Assembly (NCBI RefSeq): GCF_030409315.1
Contig: NZ_JAUFPS010000020.1
Span: 1 to 64,000 of the forward strand
From: Mucilaginibacter flavus
GTDB taxonomy: Bacteria; Bacteroidota; Bacteroidia; Sphingobacteriales; Sphingobacteriaceae
DNA: 64,000 nucleotides
Direction: 5' to 3'
Shown here: one piece after another, positions 35,977 through 45,142 of the stretch
Numbering within the stretch: position 1 is the stretch's first letter
Layout of the letters: each line of letters begins with the position of its first letter
Translations under genes and position numbers: made by a program
The notes under the pieces: generated by a model
Database searches by the model: none
Told to the model about the DNA's origin: nothing
What the model saw: only the letters and a program-made list of their open reading frames with translations

Positions 35977-36822
35977 CTACTTAACAACTACCAGTTTTTG
36001 TCCAATATGGATGTTATTATCTGGTATACTGTTTAACGCTTTTAACTCATCAACAGTTATTCCAAAACGTTTAGAAATGTTGTATAGTGTGTCACCTTGT
36101 TTAACGGTGTAAATCTTATCGTCGGGTTTTGTTTTGGTGAGGGTATCTGTGGTGGGTTTGCCGATGCTATCGTTAATCTGCGAAAGTACCCGGTCTTCAC
36201 GTTTTATTTTGGCAACCTCGCCTTCGGGGCGGTCATATTGGTCAAGGTTATATTTCACAATAAGGTTGATGAGCAGCTGCGGATATTTGGGGTTAGTGGC
36301 ATAACCGGCAGCTTTTAAACCTTTAGCCCAGCCTTCGTAATCGTTTTTATCCAGTTCAAAAAGTTTGGCGTAGTTTTTACGTTTTAAAAAAGTGGAGTGA
36401 TCACGAAATGAGTCTTCGGGATTATCATAAACGCGGAAACAATCATTTACCTGGTCGTCATCTTTATAATAGCTTTTACCTTTCCAGTCGCTGGTGCATT
36501 TAATGCCGAAGTGGTTATTAGCAAAACGTGCCAGTTCGCTGTTGCCCGCTCCCGATTCAAATAAGCCTTGTGCAAGCGTAATACTCGCCGGGATGCCATA
36601 TTGGTTCATTTCCAGTATGGCTATGGCCTTAAAACGATCAATATACTCTAACGATGTTGACTGTTTATAATTGGCGATAGAAGCGCTGTTGGCCTTTTGA
36701 ATACTGCTGTTATTGCGTTTAACATCCCGGTTGGAGATTGACCCGGTGGTTGTTTTTTTGCGTGCCGAGCACGAGCTGAAACATATTACAACAACAGATA
36801 AGAGTAGAAATGATTTTTGCAT
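35977..36822 (-). CDS. Glucosaminidase-domain lipoprotein with LysM
   Basis: 281 residues. Lipobox FSSC (Cys18). Mannosyl-glycoprotein endo-beta-N-acetylglucosaminidase-like (GH73/FlgJ-type) domain about residues 58-205, with the catalytic Glu in LAQGLFESGAGNSELA and the later DYEGWAKGLKAAGYATNP. A basic linker leads to a C-terminal LysM (about 236-281, IYTVKQGDTLYNISKRFGI, LNSIPDNNIHIGQKLVVVK) that binds peptidoglycan. Role: cell-wall cleavage between glycan sugars. It is the last of three close minus-strand genes with 36870 and 37410, the nearest being a second glucosaminidase. Confidence 0.9.
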   Translation of the reverse strand: MQKSFLLLSVVVICFSSCSARKKTTTGSISNRDVKRNNSSIQKANSASIANYKQSTSLEYIDRFKAIAILEMNQYGIPASITLAQGLFESGAGNSELARFANNHFGIKCTSDWKGKSYYKDDDQVNDCFRVYDNPEDSFRDHSTFLKRKNYAKLFELDKNDYEGWAKGLKAAGYATNPKYPQLLINLIVKYNLDQYDRPEGEVAKIKREDRVLSQINDSIGKPTTDTLTKTKPDDKIYTVKQGDTLYNISKRFGITVDELKALNSIPDNNIHIGQKLVVVK

Positions 36823-36869
36823 AAAGCTAAACCTTGATATATAGCGTTTTTAAAACGCCAAAATAAAGA

Positions 36870-37406
36870 TTATTGTTTAGCTTCTGCTATTTCTTTAGGT
36901 TGTTCTGACGGGTTTTCATCCAGGTCATTCAAATCGTATTTTTTGATGATCCCTAAAACCTGTGCTGCCCATTTGCGGCTGCTGGCATAACCGCTGCGCT
37001 GAATACCGTGCGCCCAGCCGGCATAGTCATAATGGGTAAGTACATCGGCCAGGTGACTGAATTGTTTACGCTCAGTCATGATGCGGGCAAAATCCTGGAA
37101 AGAATCAAAAACCGAATCGTATTTTTTGTATGAGGTTCTTACTTTTTTATTGTGTTTAATAAAAACTACACTGCCTCCACCTTTTACTCCAAATTGATTA
37201 TTAAGGCCTTGTGCTATAGTGCTGTTACCATTAGCCGATTCATGCATGGCTACGCCTAAAACGATGCTTGCAGGTATCCCGGTTTCGTGCATGATGCGAA
37301 TGGCATCATCTTTGAACTTCTCGATATATGATTGTGAAGTGTTCTTTTGTGCTGAAGCAGCAAGTGTTGAGATCAACAGTGTAGTAATCAGTAAGATTTT
37401 CTTCAT
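36870..37406 (-). CDS. Glucosaminidase-domain protein, periplasmic
   Basis: 178 residues with a Sec signal peptide (TTLLISTLAASAQ). Same fold as the neighbour at 35977: SIVLGVAMHESANGNSTIA carries the catalytic Glu, and HYDYAGWAHGIQRSGYASS matches the second half of the site. No LysM or anchor, so it is probably soluble in the periplasm. Starts 3 nt behind the O-methyltransferase gene stop, so cotranscribed. The pair of related enzymes looks like a tandem duplication that has diverged (one gained or kept LysM). Confidence 0.9.
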   Translation of the reverse strand: MKKILLITTLLISTLAASAQKNTSQSYIEKFKDDAIRIMHETGIPASIVLGVAMHESANGNSTIAQGLNNQFGVKGGGSVVFIKHNKKVRTSYKKYDSVFDSFQDFARIMTERKQFSHLADVLTHYDYAGWAHGIQRSGYASSRKWAAQVLGIIKKYDLNDLDENPSEQPKEIAEAKQ

Positions 37407-37409
37407 AAT

Positions 37410-38048
37410 TTATTTTTTTCTGATAACCAGCAAGCCATCGCGTACGGGCAGGATCAGCTTTTCTATCCTGCTATCAACAGCTATTTGGTCATTTAGTTTG
37501 CGGATATTCTCGGTATCGGTATCTTTTTCGGGTCCGTACACCTTTCCTTTCCACAAAACATTATCAATTATTATTAATCCTCCGGATCTGACTTTGTCAA
37601 AAACCAATTGAAAGTATGTAAAATTATTCTTTTTATCAGCATCAATAAACACCAAATCGAAAACATCTGCCTCTAAATCAGGGATAATGGCTTCTGCCTG
37701 CCCAAAATGAAGCTTTATTTTGTTTTCAACATTTGTTAGTTTAAAGTGTGAATTGATGATATCCTCCATTTCGCGGTTAACCTCGATGGTGTGGAGGATG
37801 CCACCTTCAGCCAATCCCTCGGCCAAACAAATTGCCGAGTAGCCGGTGTAGGTGCCAATTTCAAGGATGCATTTAGGCGCTACCATTTTGCTCAAAAAAC
37901 TAAGCAGCCTGCCCTGGTAATGCCCCGATAGCATATGGGGCCTTAATACCTTTAAATGCGTTTCGCGATTCAGTTGCTGCAAAGCCTCCGGCTCCGGATC
38001 GCAATGGTCATCTAAGTAAGCCAGTAAGGCATTAGGGAGAATATCCAT
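37410..38048 (-). CDS. O-methyltransferase, COMT/CCoAMT-like
   Basis: 212 residues, cytoplasmic. SAM-binding motif ILEIGTYTGYSAICLAEGL (about 62-80), acidic loop HTIEVNREMEDI, the metal/substrate motif FDLVFIDADKKNNFTYF and IIIDNVLWKGKVYG. These match the class of small bacterial O-methyltransferases related to catechol and caffeoyl-CoA O-methyltransferases (YrrM-like). Physiological substrate unknown. First gene of the minus-strand trio; 37406/37410 spacing is 3 nt. Confidence 0.9.
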   Translation of the reverse strand: MDILPNALLAYLDDHCDPEPEALQQLNRETHLKVLRPHMLSGHYQGRLLSFLSKMVAPKCILEIGTYTGYSAICLAEGLAEGGILHTIEVNREMEDIINSHFKLTNVENKIKLHFGQAEAIIPDLEADVFDLVFIDADKKNNFTYFQLVFDKVRSGGLIIIDNVLWKGKVYGPEKDTDTENIRKLNDQIAVDSRIEKLILPVRDGLLVIRKK

Positions 38049-38164
38049 GCTGCAAAGGTAAGGAAATTATTTTTAATGGGGCAAAGGGGGCGGTTTGGAG
38101 CAGGGGAGTTGTTCTTGGGTAGTCTTTAATTGACTGTTAATTAATAAATTGTAAGCTTATGCCG

Positions 38165-38372
38165 GTTAATAGACAGGTAGTCGCGATGCGGCATTTGGAG
38201 GGTGGGGCACGTTGCTACAAACAGGTAGCCGCGATGCGGCAGGCATAACAGTAGAGTTTGATATTTATATGACGATTTCCTATTAGTAAGCCTTACTTCC
38301 TGCCGCATAGCGGCTACATATTTGTAGAAAATAGCATAAAGGTTTTATGCGCCGTAGGTGCTACCTATTTAC
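38165..38372. repeat. Dispersed palindromic repeats
   Basis: The 547-bp spacer 38049-38595 holds three related motifs: caggtagtcgcgatgcggca (38174-38193), caggtagccgcgatgcggca (38222-38241) and, inverted, cctgccgcatagcggctac (38299-38317) continuing atatttgtag. A fourth relative, gccgtaggtgctacctattt, is at 38352-38371. These can form alternative hairpins. No gene is seen; the spacer also contains the 3' end region of der. Confidence 0.75.
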
Positions 38373-38595
38373 TGGTAAAGTAAAGTGTCCCCTATTTGAT
38401 TTAAAAATGGTCTTCCTGATTTTGCCCAAACGACGATGCCGTGTATTGTAGCGCTTACGGATACGTTTTACAGTTCCGGATTAAACAAACAAGGGACTCA
38501 CCAACCGGTAAATCCCTTATTGTAATTTTTGAAGACCAAATGATCAAAAATCATCTGCACACCTGCATATTTAAAATCTGCACATCTGTAAAGCC

Positions 38596-39897
38596 CTATT
38601 TCTGCCTGAACCACACCTGTACCGGCGCGCCGCTAAACTCAAAGTTTTCGCGTAGTTTATTTTCAATGAAGCGATAGTATGGTTCTTTCACATACTGCGG
38701 GAGGTTACAGAAAAACGCGAACATAGGCGATGAGCCTGCAATTTGGGTGATGTATTTAATTTTTACGTATTTGCCTTTGATAGATGGCGGCGGGTATTTT
38801 TCAATGATGGGTAACATTATCTCATTCAATTTTGAAGTAGGGATTTTGCGGGCGCGGTTTTGGTAAACCTGATTGGCTACATCAATTACTTTTAATACAC
38901 GTTGTTTTTCGGTAACGGAAGTGAACACGATAGGCACATCTGTAAAGGGAGCAACTTTCTCGCGAATCATTTCTTCAAAAACCTTAACGGTTTTGTTGTT
39001 TTTTTCAATCAAATCCCATTTGTTCACTACCACCATAATGCCTTTTTTATTCTTTTCGGCCAGGTGGAAAATATTGATATCCTGCGATTCGATACCTTCA
39101 ACGGCATCAATCATCAGTATGATCACGTCGGCCTCTTCTAAAGCCTTAATGGTGCGCATTACCGAGTAAAATTCGATATTTTCTTTTACCTTGGTTTTTT
39201 TACGCATCCCGGCAGTGTCAATCAGCATAAAATCATGACCGTACTGGTTGTAATGGATATGGATAGAATCGCGGGTGGTGCCGGCAATAGGGGTAACAAT
39301 GTTACGATCTTTACCAATCAATGAGTTGATAATAGATGATTTGCCCACGTTTGGCCTGCCTACAATGGCGTATTTAGGGCGGGTATTTTCTTCCAGGATC
39401 TCATCATCAAAAGTTTTAACAACTTCGTCCAACAAATCGCCGGTCCCAGAACCGGTCATGGATGAGATGCTGTAAATCTCGCCCAGGCCTAAGCTGTAAA
39501 ACTCAGTTGCATCAGATAGCAAAGCGTTATTATCTAATTTGTTAACCACCACAAACACCGGTTTTTTACTGCGACGCAGCATGGTGGCAATTTCATCGTC
39601 AAGATCGGTAATTCCGGTGGTAACATCTACCATGAACAAAATTACCGAAGCTTCTTCAATGGCAATTTCAACCTGCTCACGAATGGCAGCCTCAAAAATA
39701 TCAACAGAGTTGGCTACGTAGCCGCCAGTATCAATAACGGTAAACTTGTTGTTTAGCCACTCCGATACACCGTAGTGCCTATCGCGGGTTACGCCGCTAA
39801 AATCGTCAACAATGGCTTTGCGGGTTTCGGTTAAGCGGTTATATAAGGTTGATTTGCCTACGTTTGGGCGGCCAACAATGGCTACTATGTTACTCAT
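38596..39897 (-). CDS. der: Ribosome-assembly GTPase Der (EngA)
   Basis: 433 residues with two tandem GTPase domains: G1 motifs [12 protein letters not shown] and [13 protein letters not shown]3 DTGGY and DTAGM, G4 NKLD and NKWD. The C-terminal KH-like domain ([23 protein letters not shown], here [17 protein letters not shown]) is complete. Essential 50S assembly factor. Length and start are typical. It lies next to era, a common Bacteroidota arrangement, with a 147-bp gap containing TTGACTCTTGATTCT-type repeats. Confidence 0.96.
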   Translation of the reverse strand: MSNIVAIVGRPNVGKSTLYNRLTETRKAIVDDFSGVTRDRHYGVSEWLNNKFTVIDTGGYVANSVDIFEAAIREQVEIAIEEASVILFMVDVTTGITDLDDEIATMLRRSKKPVFVVVNKLDNNALLSDATEFYSLGLGEIYSISSMTGSGTGDLLDEVVKTFDDEILEENTRPKYAIVGRPNVGKSSIINSLIGKDRNIVTPIAGTTRDSIHIHYNQYGHDFMLIDTAGMRKKTKVKENIEFYSVMRTIKALEEADVIILMIDAVEGIESQDINIFHLAEKNKKGIMVVVNKWDLIEKNNKTVKVFEEMIREKVAPFTDVPIVFTSVTEKQRVLKVIDVANQVYQNRARKIPTSKLNEIMLPIIEKYPPPSIKGKYVKIKYITQIAGSSPMFAFFCNLPQYVKEPYYRFIENKLRENFEFSGAPVQVWFRQK

Positions 39898-40044
39898 GCT
39901 TTTAAATTAGAGTCAAGAAGTAAGAATCAAGATTCAAGATTTATACAAATCTATCCATCTTAAAATTCTCATTCTTATTTAAATGAAATTTTATTACTGA
40001 GCCAAGCAATATCCTGATTCTTGACTCTTGATTCTAAAGGTCTG

Positions 40045-40920
40045 TTACTCGTACCCAAATTTTTTCAGGTAATTTTTTTTGCTGCGCCAGTCGGGTATTA
40101 CTTTTACAAACATTTCCAGGAATATTTTCCTTTGGAAAAAATCTTCCATATCACGGCGGGCGTACGTACCTACTATTTTAAGCATGCTGCCACCCTGGCC
40201 AATAATTATATTTTTTTGCGAATCGCGCTCTACAATGATCTCGGCACTAATGCGGTGCAGCTTTTCGCCTTCCACAAACGCGGTTACAATAACCTCGGCA
40301 CTGTAAGGAATTTCCTTTTTGTATTGTTTAAGCAACTGCGCGCGGATCATTTCCGACGCGAAAAAACGGTCGTTCCTATCGGTCAGCTGGTCTTTTTCAT
40401 AATAGGCCGGATGCTCGGGCAGGTCGCTTATTACAAAGTCCATCACTGCTTTAATATTATGATCATGCAGGGCCGATATAGCGAAGATGGCTTTAGGGTT
40501 TAATTTCTCCTGCCAAAATTCAATCTTCTTTTTTACGGTTTCCTCATCGCTTTGGTCAATTTTGTTGATTAACACGGCCAAGGGGGCTAATGAACCTTCC
40601 AGCTTCTTTAAAACGTCGGTTTCATCGTATTCTTCGTAAATATCGGTAACTAATAAAATAAGGTCGGCGTCAACGATAGATCCGTCAACCTGGTGCATCA
40701 TGCTTTCGTGCAGGGCATAGTGCGGTTTAATAACACCTGGCGTATCAGAAAATACAATCTGGTACTCATCGGTGTTCACAATTCCCAAAATACGGTGGCG
40801 TGTAGTTTGCGCTTTGGGCGTAATAATGGACATTTTTTCGCCTACCAAGGCGTTCATAAGGGTTGATTTACCGGCATTGGGCTTACCAATTATACTTACA
40901 AAACCTGCCTTGTGACTCAT
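40045..40920 (-). CDS. era: Ribosome-assembly GTPase Era
   Basis: 291 residues from ATG 40920, chosen because MSHKAGFVSIIGKPNAGKS is the family N-terminus; the frame runs 11 codons further up. G1 GKPNAGKSTLMN, G3 DTPGV, G4 NKID, then the KH domain with VERDSQKNIIIGQGGSMLK (GxxG loop) and the C-terminal tail. Era binds the 3' end of 16S rRNA and assists 30S maturation. Its 5' end faces the palindromic promoter region of the initiator tRNA genes. Confidence 0.96.
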   Translation of the reverse strand: MSHKAGFVSIIGKPNAGKSTLMNALVGEKMSIITPKAQTTRHRILGIVNTDEYQIVFSDTPGVIKPHYALHESMMHQVDGSIVDADLILLVTDIYEEYDETDVLKKLEGSLAPLAVLINKIDQSDEETVKKKIEFWQEKLNPKAIFAISALHDHNIKAVMDFVISDLPEHPAYYEKDQLTDRNDRFFASEMIRAQLLKQYKKEIPYSAEVIVTAFVEGEKLHRISAEIIVERDSQKNIIIGQGGSMLKIVGTYARRDMEDFFQRKIFLEMFVKVIPDWRSKKNYLKKFGYE

Positions 40921-40942
40921 ATAAAAATAATTAAAAATATAT

Positions 40943-40973
40943 TTGGACTGCAAAGAAACGAATTATATCTTTG
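40943..40973 (+). promoter_or_regulatory. Promoter of the initiator tRNA genes inside a perfect inverted repeat
   Basis: TTG (40943-40945, start of ttggac) and TATCTTTG (40966-40973) match the Bacteroidota -33/-7 consensus with a spacer of about 20 nt, directed toward the tRNA. The same bases form a perfect 14-bp inverted repeat, TTGGACTGCAAAGA (40943-40956) with its complement at 40968-40981, so the -7 element lies in the right arm. Confidence 0.5.
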
Positions 40974-41069
40974 CAGTCCAATTAAAACGGAGTGCAAATT
41001 GCATTTTTGACAATTGGAAACAAACATTTCGGGTTTATGTCCGTTATGTAAATACCAACAAAAAGATAG

Positions 41070-41142
<73 letters not shown>

Positions 41143-41148
41143 CCCACG

Positions 41149-41180
41149 AAAGCCTTAGATTGAAAAATTTAAGGCTTTTA
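41149..41180 (+). terminator. Rho-independent terminator after tRNA copy 1
   Basis: AAAGCCTTA / TAAGGCTTT stem with a 13-nt A+T-rich loop followed by taattt. Lies 6 nt after the tRNA. Confidence 0.7.
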
Positions 41181-41283
41181 ATTTCAAAACGGAGGGATAG
41201 CAATATCAGGCCAAAATAAAAACTCCTGGCGAGCAGGAAAACCATTACAGAGTTTATGACTGTAATGACCAAATTAAAAATAG

Positions 41284-41356
<73 letters not shown>

Positions 41357-41363
41357 CCCAGTT

Positions 41364-41398
41364 AAAAAGCCTCTTTGAGAAATCAGAGAGGCTTTTTT
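41364..41398 (+). terminator. Rho-independent terminator after tRNA copy 2
   Basis: AAAAAGCCTCT / AGAGGCTTTTT stem with a 13-nt loop and a T-run, 7 nt after the tRNA. The Crp-type gene begins about 90 nt later with its own leader. Confidence 0.85.
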
Positions 41399-41488
41399 GT
41401 GTTTGCACGAGTTTTGGCGGACGTCAGCGCGGTGGTAATACTTGCTATAGACCCGATTTTTCCCCAAAAATTCTCTTACCTTAATCAA

Positions 41489-42064
41489 ATGGATTTGCTT
41501 ATTGAAAATATCCGGGCGCTTGTTCCATTGTCGGCTTCCGACGAGGAGATCATCAAAAGCCTGTTTCGCAAAAAGATTGTTAAAAAGGGCGAACATGTGC
41601 TGGAGGCCGGTGAGGTTTGCAAGCATATTTTCTTCATTGAAAAAGGATTAGTGCGTTATTACCTTTTCAATAACGGCGAAGAGCAAACCCATTATTTTGG
41701 TAAAGAAGGCGAATGGGGTTGCGACTACCAGAGTTTTATCCCCCGGGTGCCAACCACTGTAAGCATACAAGCTATAGAAGATACCACGCTATGGAAAATC
41801 AGTTACGATGATATGCAAACTTTTTATCAGACTGTTAAGCATGGGGAAAGATTCGGTCGTTTAGGCATTGAGCAGGTTTTTATCAATATAACACGACAAA
41901 AAGATTCGCTATACACGGATAAGCCTCAAATACGTTATGAAAAATTCATACAGGGCTTTTTTGATGTCGCCCAGCGTATTCCTCAATATTACATTGCTTC
42001 TTACGTAGGCGTTAAGCCCCAATCTCTAAGCCGTATCCGTAAAAGAAGTTCAACTCAGATTTGA
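41489..42064 (+). CDS. Crp/Fnr family transcriptional regulator
   Basis: 191 residues from ATG 41489; an upstream frame from 41375 overlaps the tRNA terminator and is discarded. cNMP-binding-like beta roll (about 25-115, KKGEHVLEAGEVCKHIFFIE, YHYF-type PFGKE region) and a C-terminal HTH (QYYIASYVGVKPQSLSRIRK). The Arg-Ala phosphate-binding signature of CRP is not evident, as in most Bacteroidota proteins of this group, which respond to unknown signals. The next gene, DUF4267, starts 74 nt later and may be a target. Confidence 0.87.
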   Translation: MDLLIENIRALVPLSASDEEIIKSLFRKKIVKKGEHVLEAGEVCKHIFFIEKGLVRYYLFNNGEEQTHYFGKEGEWGCDYQSFIPRVPTTVSIQAIEDTTLWKISYDDMQTFYQTVKHGERFGRLGIEQVFINITRQKDSLYTDKPQIRYEKFIQGFFDVAQRIPQYYIASYVGVKPQSLSRIRKRSSTQI

Positions 42065-42137
42065 TTTATTAACCCAGGTGCATCAATGCTGATTGCTGCC
42101 ACAATAATTTTGTGTTGTAATTCAAATACAGATAATT

Positions 42138-42551
42138 ATGACAACAAAAATTTGTTATGCACTCGCATTTTTAACCGGCCTGGGATTGGTTTTTATCGGT
42201 GCCCGTTTTCTTTTGTCGCCCGAAATAGCCGAAGCCGGATACGGCATACATTTTAAGGAACAGGGCGACTATTCCTTTCACTATATTAAAGGGATCAGGG
42301 ATATATTTTCTGGCTTGTTGCTTTGCACTTTTGTTTTGACCAATGAAAGGCGGGCTTTGGCCATAACGCTGTTAGCCGGTACAATAGTCCCTATTGCCGA
42401 TATGCTTGTTGTACTAAACAAAAGTTACAACAGCGTTCAGCAAGCCATGCCTCACATCACCGCCATCATCATTTGCTTTGTATGCGCAATGGTTTTATTG
42501 GCAAGTAAAACCTCAAAAAAACTACAAAAACACCGCCCCACGTTAAACTGA
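42138..42551 (+). CDS. DUF4267 family membrane protein
   Basis: 137 residues with four transmembrane helices (about 5-25, 57-75, 80-97, 107-125). ICYALAFLTGLGLVFIGARF and the conserved YIKGIRDIFSGLLL motif after the first helix identify DUF4267. Function unknown. In other Bacteroidota it often follows Crp-type or TetR-type regulators. Its last codons overlap the upward extension of the cupin frame, so the two genes may be translationally coupled. Confidence 0.82.
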   Translation: MTTKICYALAFLTGLGLVFIGARFLLSPEIAEAGYGIHFKEQGDYSFHYIKGIRDIFSGLLLCTFVLTNERRALAITLLAGTIVPIADMLVVLNKSYNSVQQAMPHITAIIICFVCAMVLLASKTSKKLQKHRPTLN

Positions 42552-42583
42552 TTACCTCGGCAGAAACCAATAAAGAAAGCGTA

Positions 42584-43033
42584 TTGGAATTTAATATTCT
42601 CCCAGGCGAAAAAACACCCGGGCATTACCACACCTTGTTTGCAGAAACGTTTGAGATTTTAAGGGGTACTTTAGAAGTTGGGAAAGGCGAAGACATCCTC
42701 CACCTCCAACAAGGAGACATAGCAATCATAAATCCAAACGAAAAGCATTATTTTCATAATACTACGGAAGCGGAGTGCATGGTAAAAGTAAGCATCAACC
42801 CTGGTAATCAAAACTTTGAAAACGTGCTTCTAATCTCCAAAGGACTTGCAAAAGATGGTTTAGCAAGCGCTGCAGGAACTCCAAAGAAAATTTCAGACCT
42901 GGCTTTGTTTGTTTACCTCAATAATTCTAAGATGATCGGGATTCAAAAAAAAGCGGAGCCGGTATTTAATTATATTGCGAGAACCGCTATAAAAAGAGGG
43001 TGGTTAGCTGAGCTGATACAGAAATATTGCTAA
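42584..43033 (+). CDS. Cupin-domain protein, 5' boundary uncertain
   Basis: 149 residues if TTG 42584 is used. Cupin motifs: GEKTPGHYHTLFAETFEILRG (first motif, shown here in parts: PGHYHTLFAETFEILRG) with His-His-Glu metal ligands and IAIINPNEKHYFHN (second). The C-terminal FENVLLISKGLAKDGL and KKISDLALF match a family of single-cupin proteins. Family members usually have about 20 more N-terminal residues (an ITSAETNKES-like strand); that sequence is present here in frame upstream (42509-42583), but between the preceding stop at 42506 and 42584 no ATG, GTG or TTG occurs. The native start has apparently been lost or is non-canonical. Confidence 0.7.
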   Translation: MEFNILPGEKTPGHYHTLFAETFEILRGTLEVGKGEDILHLQQGDIAIINPNEKHYFHNTTEAECMVKVSINPGNQNFENVLLISKGLAKDGLASAAGTPKKISDLALFVYLNNSKMIGIQKKAEPVFNYIARTAIKRGWLAELIQKYC

Positions 43034-43055
43034 GGAACAATTGGCTACCTTGCCG

Positions 43056-44660
43056 CTATTTCGCCTTTGTGTCAAGATTAAATTCAAACAATTTATTGGT
43101 TAGGGCATAGTCATATTGCTGTTTAGTTAAGTAGATAGCCGCCTCATCATATCTTAGATGATAAAAGTTGCCTGTTAAGTTATTCTCTCGACTTAATTGT
43201 TTTAAAAACGTCGGAAATTTAACATCAAACCATCCGTAGGCCGTAGGGAAGGTATATGAATGAATTTTACCTTTTGATAAGTATTGCAGTTTAAAACCAC
43301 GGCTAGCTTTGATTTGGATAATTTTTGAAGGATTAAATTCCCCATGTGTAATTTGCGCAAAATGAGTCAACAGATCAGCATAGGGCAAACTTTGAACACT
43401 TTCGGCATCATGTAAATTATAGATCACGCCTGGGAAGTTAGATAATAGCGTGGCAGTTGAAAATGGATCAGCAGCCTCAGTTTCATCAATTGCTTCTTTT
43501 AGCCGGGCGTTTGAAAGGTGTTTAAAAACACCCATTTTTTTCCAGCCGGCAATGGTGCTATCTATCTTCGCTGATGTTAATGCATTGTCATACCCGTCCA
43601 TACTTACAAGCATATAAGACATGCAGGGCTCTTTCATGAATATTTCACCTTGTACGTTTTTTAAAGCTATAAGGGCAAAACAGTTGATATCTTCCTTAGG
43701 GCCGGTATGGCTGAGCATCATACTGTGTAAGCGATATGGTGATTTACTGTCTGTTAAAACTTTATTAAAAATGCGATAGAAATCTTCAACAAAAATATCC
43801 TTAGGGATAACTTTGCCCCGCGGGTTCCTGTAATTGTTGATGGGAAGGCTGATGTGCTTGTAAACATGTCCATTACAAGTTAAACTCACCTTAAACCTAA
43901 CTCCATTTAACGAAATGGAGGTGTCTGGTATTTCCGTGTAGCTGAAATCAGTAAACTCAAGGTCAGGTAATATTGAGGCAATATCGCGATGCATCTGTTC
44001 TAACCAAATAGCGGGGTCGTCAGGGTATTTGGCCATATCAAAAACCCGGTCAAAGTTGCAATAATCGTTTAACTGAAATGCCGATTCTATTTTGCCTTGA
44101 TTGATATCATCCTTCAGCCGTAGAAAAGATGAATCGTTAACGATACTATTTTTGTGTAGTTCTTCTGCAACAGGTAGTAATCGTTTTGGAGTCAACCACT
44201 CCATACGTGAACTCATTTCTGTTAAACTACCTATCATTTGCAGTTCAACTAAGTAACGGCCACTGTCTATACTTTTTAATGCGTAAGTATAAACCTTATC
44301 GGTAAGCAAGCCTGCTTTTTTTATCTTTTCCAACAATACCCGAAGCGACATATTGATGCTATCCTGGCTTTTTTTATTGATGTGTTTGTTAGTATAAGAA
44401 TAGGAAAAACCAGTTTTATGTGGATCGATATGATAAGTTTTTTGAAGAATGATGCTTTCTAATCCGCCAAGGATCGAAATGCGATAAGGAGTATGGGTTT
44501 TATTGTTTTGATGCGTGAGTTCCTTCACTATTATAGGACGGTCTTGTGCCGTTATAACCCTAAACTTAATAAGGCTGTCAATCGTTGCCGATGGCGATTG
44601 CCCATAAGCTTTATTGAATAAGAAACAAAAATTTATAAATATGATAAGGTAACGTTTCAT
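43056..44660 (-). CDS. Secreted protein of unknown family
   Basis: 534 residues with a Sec signal peptide (RYLIIFINFCFLFNKAYGQ). No membrane segments after it and no repeats. Long helical stretches alternate with strands; ALKNVQGEIFMKEPCMSYML and LKYLSKGKIHSYTFPTAYGW are the most ordered parts. Not recognised. A+T-rich, with no partner nearby: the cupin gene converges on it and the ABC operon diverges. May be exported to the periplasm; beyond that nothing can be said. Confidence 0.75.
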   Translation of the reverse strand: MKRYLIIFINFCFLFNKAYGQSPSATIDSLIKFRVITAQDRPIIVKELTHQNNKTHTPYRISILGGLESIILQKTYHIDPHKTGFSYSYTNKHINKKSQDSINMSLRVLLEKIKKAGLLTDKVYTYALKSIDSGRYLVELQMIGSLTEMSSRMEWLTPKRLLPVAEELHKNSIVNDSSFLRLKDDINQGKIESAFQLNDYCNFDRVFDMAKYPDDPAIWLEQMHRDIASILPDLEFTDFSYTEIPDTSISLNGVRFKVSLTCNGHVYKHISLPINNYRNPRGKVIPKDIFVEDFYRIFNKVLTDSKSPYRLHSMMLSHTGPKEDINCFALIALKNVQGEIFMKEPCMSYMLVSMDGYDNALTSAKIDSTIAGWKKMGVFKHLSNARLKEAIDETEAADPFSTATLLSNFPGVIYNLHDAESVQSLPYADLLTHFAQITHGEFNPSKIIQIKASRGFKLQYLSKGKIHSYTFPTAYGWFDVKFPTFLKQLSRENNLTGNFYHLRYDEAAIYLTKQQYDYALTNKLFEFNLDTKAK

Positions 44661-45108
44661 ACTATCCGTAGTTGGTATTTTCGTACTACTAAACTATAAA
44701 ACATTTCCGGGTAGTACTACAAGACTAATAGGGTTATATTTGAATAACAGGCAAATATATCCGTTTCGGGCTACATTGGCAGCGCCCTCTAACCGCAAAA
44801 TAATATTGGTTAATAAAATTAATTTTTTTAATAAAAGTGATTTCAATGCAGTGTTGTTGGCCTACCCCGGTAAAACGCCTCTTGCAAAAACCTGCGTTAC
44901 TTTATAACGCTCAAGCTAAATCTGCCATAAATGGAACAGCAATAAACTGCAGGCTCACGTTAATTTGCCTTGTTAATCAACCTTAGCCGAATCCTGTTCG
45001 TTTGCACTTCCATGGGTGGTTTTCTTTTGTGTATCGAGTGGAATCTGCACCCCTGAAAATAATTTTGTCAAATCATTAGGAATTATCAAAAATAGCACCG
45101 TGATTTGT
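44661..45108. other. Long spacer, no gene seen
   Basis: About 450 bp between the divergent secreted protein and the ABC operon. No open frame with coding character and no tRNA. It must contain both promoters; I see no element I can assign with confidence apart from the palindrome at 45109. Confidence 0.4.
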
Positions 45109-45132
45109 GGTGTATTAGTTAACCAACACACC
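45109..45132. promoter_or_regulatory. Palindrome, candidate operator of the GntR-type regulator
   Basis: GGTGT-A-TT-A-GTTAAC-C-AA-C-ACACC: 24 bp, 10 of 12 base pairs symmetric around GTTAAC, with two mismatched positions. It ends 10 nt before the first ATG of the ABC operon, whose third gene encodes a GntR (YtrA-like) repressor. Such regulators bind long palindromes at their own operon, so autoregulation is likely. Confidence 0.6.
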
Positions 45133-45142
45133 GCTACTCTTT

